10,187 nt of DNA from Anaerolineales bacterium. GTDB lineage: Bacteria; Chloroflexota; Anaerolineae; Anaerolineales; E44-bin32. The notes under the pieces were generated by a model. That model was not told the origin of the DNA. It saw only the letters and a program-made list of their open reading frames with translations, and did not search any database. This document shows positions 6,378 to 10,187 of the stretch, one piece after another. The position numbers and the translations under genes were made by a program. The stretch covers positions 1-10,187 of the forward strand of contig DAOUTT010000044.1 of assembly GCA_030668545.1 (NCBI GenBank). Direction: 5' to 3'. The first letter of the stretch is position 1; every line of letters begins with the position of its first letter.

Positions 6378-6562
6378 CACTGCGGATTACCGGCACTCCC
6401 CCTATTGCTTAGACGAACAAACTACCTCGAGCCTGTCTTCGCTCACGCGTAGATTATCTTGGGAACTCCTCCAATAAAATGAATTTCTCCTCCATTTACT
6501 ATGGAAGGGGTACATAAACGCCGACACCCCAGTTGATGGACCTTTTATAAATACCGGACCCT

Positions 6563-6593
6563 GCAGAGGTGATGGCTCGCTTTTTCTTTTCTT
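6563..6593 (+). terminator. Weak intrinsic terminator candidate for dnaA
   Basis: A short stem GC(A)GAG / CTCGC (6563-6568 with 6576-6580, one bulged A) with a 7-nt loop is followed by a long T-rich run, TTTTTCTTTTCTT (6581-6593). The U-tract is good but the stem is short. It lies about 186 bp after the dnaA stop. Confidence 0.35.
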
Positions 6594-6760
6594 CCCCCTA
6601 AATCCGCCAAAGCCCCCTCCGCTCTGCTTCGGGGATGCACGCGAGGGGACTGTGGGGGACTTATCATCCCGAGCTCGTCGAGGGACCACTCCCCTCGCGA
6701 AGCACTCTAGGCTCCTACGGAGTGCTACGCGAAGCGCAGTGTGGAGCACACCCCCCGGAT
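6591..6760. repeat. Degenerate palindromic intergenic repeat (REP-like, HPELVEG type)
   Basis: It begins with CCCCCTAAATCC and continues to GGGGGACTT (6654-6662), a layout like common C-rich/G-rich bacterial intergenic repeats. It then carries CATCCCGAGCTCGTCGAGG (6665-6683), whose chance translation contains HPELVEG, a familiar spurious peptide from dispersed repeats in many MAGs. Inverted pairs include CGCGAGGGGA/TCCCCTCGCG (6640-6649 with 6690-6699, exact). There is also a hairpin GCGAAGCACTC/GAGTGCTACGC (6697-6707 with 6720-6730, one mismatch). No transposase is present, so if mobile it is non-autonomous. Copy number cannot be judged from one window. Confidence 0.5.
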
Positions 6761-6900
6761 CAAACATCAAGCTCTCGGTCCAAACTTATTATCAAATCCA
6801 AGCAGAGTTATATATCTCTACCTCATGTTCTCGCCTCCAATGAGGCGCAACTCGAAGCAGATTGGCAGAGCCCGCCATTGGAAGTTGATGGAGTCGATAT

Positions 6901-6925
6901 ACCCTTAGCCAGCTTGGCTGAGGGT
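6901..6925 (-). terminator. Hairpin downstream of degV, possible terminator
   Basis: ACCCTTAGCC (6901-6910) pairs with GGCTGAGGGT (6916-6925) over ten positions including one G-U, with a 5-nt loop AGCTT. On the degV strand it starts 27 nt after the stop codon. The bases after it (ATATCG) are not a T-run, so it is not a canonical intrinsic terminator. It may stabilise the 3' end or act with Rho. Confidence 0.45.
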
Positions 6926-6952
6926 GTTAAGTTAATTAAGACTTCCCCGGAA

Positions 6953-7792
6953 TCAAATCGGATAGGCGAATAGGCCGATAATCCCTGGCCCGCCATGTGC
7001 AGAGAGCGAGGCGACGAGATCGCCGAAGAGAGCTTCCTGAACGTTGAAGACATCCTTTGCTCTTTCGAGCACAGAAAGACCTTCCTCCCTTGCTCTTGCA
7101 TGGATGACGGCCAGATTAACGGGGGCAGTGGTGCCTACGGCTTCCTCAAGATGCTCGATTAGCTGGTCGAGGGATTTTCCTCGAGTGCGAACATTTTCCA
7201 TTACTTCCAGGAGACCATCTTTGAGGTGGATGATCGGCTTAATGCTGAGAAGAGATGCCAACGCTCCTTGCAGCGTCCCAACGCGCCCGCTCATCTGCAG
7301 GTACTTCAGTGTTGCCGGTGTCATAAAGAGCCTTGCCCGTTCTCGAATTATTTCTATTCGGCTCACAACGTCCGATTGGGCAACTCCGGATTTGATGGCC
7401 CTAACTGCTTCTAATACCATCCAGCCCGTACCAAGAGAAATGCTTCTTGAATCAAAGACGTGCACGTCTGCCTCGGGGGCCAACGACTTTGCCATGGTTG
7501 CGGAGTTGAAGGTTCCGCTGTGTTTTCCGGTGACTGTGATCACCAGGATGGAGTGCCCTTGCTGGTGAAGTTCTTTGTAGTAGCGCCCAAACCAGGCAGG
7601 CGTGGGTTGGGAGGATGTCGGTACGATGCCCGTCTCTTCAATCTTTTTATAGAAAAGATCGCGATCGATATCCACACCCTCTTCGAAGGTCTCATCACCG
7701 AACTGAATCGGGATCGGGGCGATACGGATGTCATATTCATCGAGGGTCTCTTGAGATAAGTTACAGGTGCTGTCCGCAATGACTTTTAACAT
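6953..7792 (-). CDS. DegV family fatty-acid-binding protein (FakB-like)
   Basis: DegV proteins bind a fatty acid and, as FakB, present it to the kinase FakA to form acyl-phosphate for phospholipid synthesis; they are cytoplasmic. ATG start with GGAGGAG 9 nt upstream; 279 residues, normal for the family. Motifs: N-terminal DSTCNL (7-12), TSSQPTP (59-65), HSGTFNSA (91-98) with the Ser/Thr that contact the carboxylate, DSRSISLGTG (114-123), YLQMSGRVG (164-172), and HGGPG (266-270) with the expected His. DegV often occurs as several paralogues, so the ligand preference and the FakA partner cannot be told from here; no fakA (DAK2-domain) gene is in the window. The gene is 152 bp downstream of the NTF2-like gene and appears to have its own promoter. 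It converges with dnaA. Confidence 0.93.
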   Translation of the reverse strand: MLKVIADSTCNLSQETLDEYDIRIAPIPIQFGDETFEEGVDIDRDLFYKKIEETGIVPTSSQPTPAWFGRYYKELHQQGHSILVITVTGKHSGTFNSATMAKSLAPEADVHVFDSRSISLGTGWMVLEAVRAIKSGVAQSDVVSRIEIIRERARLFMTPATLKYLQMSGRVGTLQGALASLLSIKPIIHLKDGLLEVMENVRTRGKSLDQLIEHLEEAVGTTAPVNLAVIHARAREEGLSVLERAKDVFNVQEALFGDLVASLSAHGGPGIIGLFAYPI

Positions 7793-7896
7793 GGGGATTT
7801 ACTCCTCCGATGCAGAGACGGGATCGGGTGTTGTTGATCTGATGCGGGTGGGGAGAAGCCCGATTGAGAGTGGTGATGGTTCACATTGACCTATTT

Positions 7897-7926
7897 ATTT
7901 TATATCATTACTTGGCTAAATGCCTA
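7897..7926 (-). promoter_or_regulatory. Candidate promoter for degV
   Basis: On the minus strand TATAAAAT (7904 down to 7897) provides a -10. TAGGCA (7926 down to 7921) at a 16-bp spacing is a four-of-six -35. Initiation near 7890 would give a leader of about 100 nt. The region is markedly more AT-rich than its surroundings. No terminator for the upstream priA/NTF2-like unit is evident, so read-through is possible. Confidence 0.35.
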
Positions 7927-7944
7927 ATTAAAGGTCGCCGTTGA

Positions 7945-8400
7945 TCACCCTGCAGGTGGTTGGAACGGGGCATTCCAACTCGGGGATTTATGAACGTGGA
8001 CAACCTTCCAGGAACCGTCAATTTTCACAAGCACACGACTCTCGTTGTAGCTTAAAACTTCCACCCCGCTGGCTGTTCCTTTTGAGATGAGCATGGTGTA
8101 AGAGCAGACCGCCGACTCGCCAAAGATTTGTTCCTGGTAATTGGCCACATCAAATCGAACGCGTCCTTTATCCTGCATGGAACTGCCCTCTGGGTGCGGG
8201 TCAAGGGCAAGCCCGGCGGTGTCATCCCGACCGGCCTCGGTCATCATGAAGTCGTGGAAGGGTAGCCCTTCGATGCGATGTGGCGTGACATACCATTCGT
8301 AAAGGGTCAGATTTTCGTCTGTGGTTTCGTGGTAGGTGAGGCTGTCGCTCTCGAAAATGCTCTGCAGATGGTGCTCAAGAAAAGATCGAACTTCGCTCAT
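7945..8400 (-). CDS. NTF2-like / DUF4440-type small protein
   Basis: A 151-residue soluble protein with the pattern of the SnoaL/NTF2-like superfamily, closest in style to DUF4440 or the CaMKII-association-domain type. It has an N-terminal helix followed by a Tyr/Trp-rich segment (MSEVRSFLEHHL, then LYEWYVTPH at 33-41). A strand segment follows in the FGESAVCSYTMLI region (93-105), and the typical C-terminal strand pair SRVLVKIDGSWKVVHVHKSP at 121-140. The fold is a cone-shaped barrel used by both enzymes and ligand-binding proteins, so no reaction can be assigned. Start ATG with GGAG (8407-8410 on the + strand) 6 nt upstream. It lies 33 bp after priA in the same direction, so it is probably cotranscribed with priA. 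The segment at about 52-80 is polar and charged and may be a loop insertion relative to simple family members. Confidence 0.75.
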   Translation of the reverse strand: MSEVRSFLEHHLQSIFESDSLTYHETTDENLTLYEWYVTPHRIEGLPFHDFMMTEAGRDDTAGLALDPHPEGSSMQDKGRVRFDVANYQEQIFGESAVCSYTMLISKGTASGVEVLSYNESRVLVKIDGSWKVVHVHKSPSWNAPFQPPAG

Positions 8401-8433
8401 GGTGGGCTCCAGGGTTGTATTTGGAAAGGGTTT

Positions 8434-10187
8434 TTAAAGCAGGTTGATTGGATCGACGTTAATGCTCCATTCCTTGGGGAATTCGTCCGGGAGGACAGAT
8501 GCAGGGTCGCTTCCCCGCAAGATGATCTGCCAACGATGCTGGCCGCGAATGCGCCTGAAGAAGCAGGGAGCGGGGCCAATTAAATCAATCTTTTTATCCG
8601 TAGATTGGATCTTAGCTTGCAGCGTGCCATGAAGGCGCGTCGCCTCTTCTTCAGCCCTGGCGTCTGATGTGTTCCTGTAAACAAGTCGCACCAAGCGGGT
8701 GAAGGGAGGGTATCTCAATTCTTGGCGGTGGCGGAGTTCCTGGCGGTAGAAGGCGTCGTGGTCGTGCTTGGCAGCGGCTCGAATGGCGTAGTGATCAGGT
8801 TGATAGGTTTGTAGAACGACTCGCCCCCCCAGGAGACCACGCCCGGCACGTCCGGCGACTTGCGTGAGCACTTGAAATGTTCGTTCGGCTGAACGGAAAT
8901 CGGGCAGATATAAACCTGTATCGGCGGAGACAACGCCGACGAGCGTCACAAGTGGGAGATCCAGCCCTTTAGCCAGCATCTGCGTTCCGATCAGCACATC
9001 GGCGCGGTGCGCCGCGAAATGGGCAAGGATTACATCGTGTGAACCTCGAGAGCGTGTGGAGTCCCAGTCCCAGCGTATTGTGCGAGCCTGAGGAAAGAGT
9101 TGTTCGACCTCGTGCTGGACACGTTCTGTGCCTGCCCCGAACTCTCTGACGCGCGAGCCACCACATGCCGGGCATAACTCTTTGGGTTTGACTGCATAGC
9201 CGCAGTGATGGCAGGTAAGCTGGCTGGTGTTTGTATGGTGTGTGAGCGGTGTGTCGCAGCGGGGGCATTGTGCAACCCAGCCGCAATCGCGACAGAAAAT
9301 ATAGGTTGCAGAACCGCGGCGGTTGAGAAAGAGGATAGCTTGATGACCCGCCTGAATAGTCTCGTCGAGCGCGTTCTGCAGCGCCCGGCTGAAAATTGAA
9401 CGATTACCAGATTTCAGCTCCAGACGCATATCGACCACACGAACCGGGGGCAGGTCGATGTAGCGAGCATCTCCCGTGGTTTCCTGATAGCGGTCCTTGA
9501 TCCCCAGGCGTTCGGCCTGTTGTGCGAGGCGCTCGCGGTGCCCCAGAATCCGCTGCGGGAGTTTTAATAAGCGGTATTTTCCACGTTCGGCGCCATAGCG
9601 AGAGACCACAGAGGGGGTTGCGGTTCCAAACATGCAGGCCGCGCCAAGAATCTCCGCATAGGCAACAGCAGTACGGAGGGCATGGTAGCGGGGGGACCTC
9701 TCCTGCTCCTTATAGGAGTCGTCGTGGGACTCATCCAGGACGATGAGACCGATGTCCGGAAAAGGAGTAAACAGGGCGCTGCGGGGACCAACCATGATGT
9801 CCAATAAACCAGCTCTGCATCGTCTCCAGGTATCGAAGCGCTCTCCTGGGGATAATTGAGAGTGGCTGAGACCGACTCTCCCTGGGAATCGAGACAAAAA
9901 TCGACGCACAGTCTGAGGGGTAAGCGCGATTTCAGGTACCAGCACAATCGCGCTCTGCCCTTGCGCCAGGGTCTCAGCAACGGCGCGCAGATAAAGTTCC
10001 GTTTTCCCTGATCCAGTCACGCCGTGAAGAAGGATGGGTTTGGTGCGTTCTCCGCTCGCAGATTTTAGAATTATTTGTATGACATCCTGCCAGGCTTGCA
10101 GTTGGTCTTGTGTAAGCTTCGGCGGCTCGCTGGCGACGAAATCCATCCCTTCCAAGGGGTCTCGCCATACTTCCGCCTCGCTTAGGC
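8434..10187 (-). CDS. priA: PriA, primosomal replication-restart helicase (N-terminus outside window)
   Basis: 3'-to-5' superfamily 2 helicase that recognises stalled forks and D-loops and reloads the replicative helicase. The frame is open to the right edge (visible beginning ...LSEAEVWRDPLEGMDF), so a TTG at 10155 is not the start and the N-terminal DNA-binding domain is missing; 583 residues are visible. Counting from that TTG: Walker A GVTGSGKT (45-52), motif II DESH (141-144), motif III GTATPS (177-182), then eight zinc-binding Cys (288, 291, 297, 300, 315, 318, 328, 331). The C-terminal helicase half has TQMLAKGLDLP (391-401) and the QVAGRAGRG motif (432-440). The C-terminal PriA domain has RYPPFTRLVR, a GPAP motif and the terminal DPINLL. 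Motif II is DESH where E. coli PriA has DEEH. An NTF2-like gene follows 33 bp downstream. Confidence 0.96.
   Translation of the reverse strand, partial: LSEAEVWRDPLEGMDFVASEPPKLTQDQLQAWQDVIQIILKSASGERTKPILLHGVTGSGKTELYLRAVAETLAQGQSAIVLVPEIALTPQTVRRFLSRFPGRVGLSHSQLSPGERFDTWRRCRAGLLDIMVGPRSALFTPFPDIGLIVLDESHDDSYKEQERSPRYHALRTAVAYAEILGAACMFGTATPSVVSRYGAERGKYRLLKLPQRILGHRERLAQQAERLGIKDRYQETTGDARYIDLPPVRVVDMRLELKSGNRSIFSRALQNALDETIQAGHQAILFLNRRGSATYIFCRDCGWVAQCPRCDTPLTHHTNTSQLTCHHCGYAVKPKELCPACGGSRVREFGAGTERVQHEVEQLFPQARTIRWDWDSTRSRGSHDVILAHFAAHRADVLIGTQMLAKGLDLPLVTLVGVVSADTGLYLPDFRSAERTFQVLTQVAGRAGRGLLGGRVVLQTYQPDHYAIRAAAKHDHDAFYRQELRHRQELRYPPFTRLVRLVYRNTSDARAEEEATRLHGTLQAKIQSTDKKIDLIGPAPCFFRRIRGQHRWQIILRGSDPASVLPDEFPKEWSINVDPINLL

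Larger units (their letters stand above)
6378..6952. other. Convergent intergenic region between dnaA and degV
   Basis: No supported gene. The left part (6378-6590) is a 3' region with alternative pairings: TCCAT (6491-6495) can pair with ATGGA at 6501-6505 or at 6536-6540, the latter enclosing GGGGT/ACCCC (6507-6511 with 6526-6530). A T-rich run follows at 6581-6593. The middle (about 6591-6760) is a palindromic repeat element, listed separately. The right part (6800-6973) is a coding-like open stretch on the + strand with no start codon. It ends in a hairpin near the degV stop. Confidence 0.6.

Noticed and set aside
6402..6770. 122-codon minus-strand ORF in the dnaA-degV gap
   Set aside because: Translation is dominated by the palindromic repeat (RRARDD and GGGFGGF strings typical of spurious repeat ORFs).
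6635..6799. Upstream part of a + strand ORF containing HPELVEG
   Set aside because: HPELVEG is a well-known artefact of translating a dispersed intergenic repeat; no ribosome site.
7886..7914. TTGACC on the + strand as a -35 element between degV and the NTF2-like gene
   Set aside because: No acceptable -10 at 16-18 bp and no + strand gene downstream for it to drive.
9564..9980. 138-codon minus-strand ORF in priA
   Set aside because: Out-of-frame shadow of the PriA helicase domain, whose motifs are intact in the true frame.

Overview
The window looks like chromosomal housekeeping DNA from a bacterium. The best guess is a member of the Chloroflexota (Anaerolineae-like). That rests on the residue style of DnaA and PriA, frequent GTG starts, and a DegV / NTF2-like / PriA cluster; it is an impression from protein style and was not confirmed by a search. 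There are seven protein genes, two of them cut by the window edges. No tRNA, rRNA, CRISPR array, transposase or phage gene was seen.

Layout, left to right. Positions 1-320 hold the 3' end of a + strand gene encoding a Glu/Pro/Ala-only tail built from ten exact-length 27-bp units. A terminator-like hairpin follows, then an extended -10 promoter and clpC (494-2986), a complete Hsp100 unfoldase gene. A strong intrinsic terminator and a short promoter region separate it from radA (3084-4454), the branch-migration/recombination ATPase. A 591-bp non-coding region follows with a diverged direct repeat, a good promoter and a structured leader of about 200 nt, leading into dnaA (5046-6377), the replication initiator.

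The right third is on the minus strand and converges on dnaA. Reading leftward from the right edge are priA (replication-restart helicase, N-terminus outside the window), a small NTF2-like gene 33 bp downstream of it, and degV (fatty-acid-binding FakB-like protein) with its own probable promoter. The 575-bp convergent gap between dnaA and degV contains a weak terminator and a degenerate palindromic intergenic repeat whose chance translation contains the familiar HPELVEG string.

Functionally the window combines protein quality control (ClpC), recombination/repair (RadA), initiation of replication (DnaA) and replication restart (PriA). The clpC-radA adjacency is a known conserved pairing in Gram-positive-type genomes. 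None of ctsR, mcsA, mcsB, clpP, dnaN, recF, gyrB or rpmH is present in the window. No dramatic new system is evident. The most interesting unexplained signals are the dnaA upstream region (duplicated element, hairpin-rich leader, 16-codon upstream ORF) and the homogenising acidic repeat array at the left edge.
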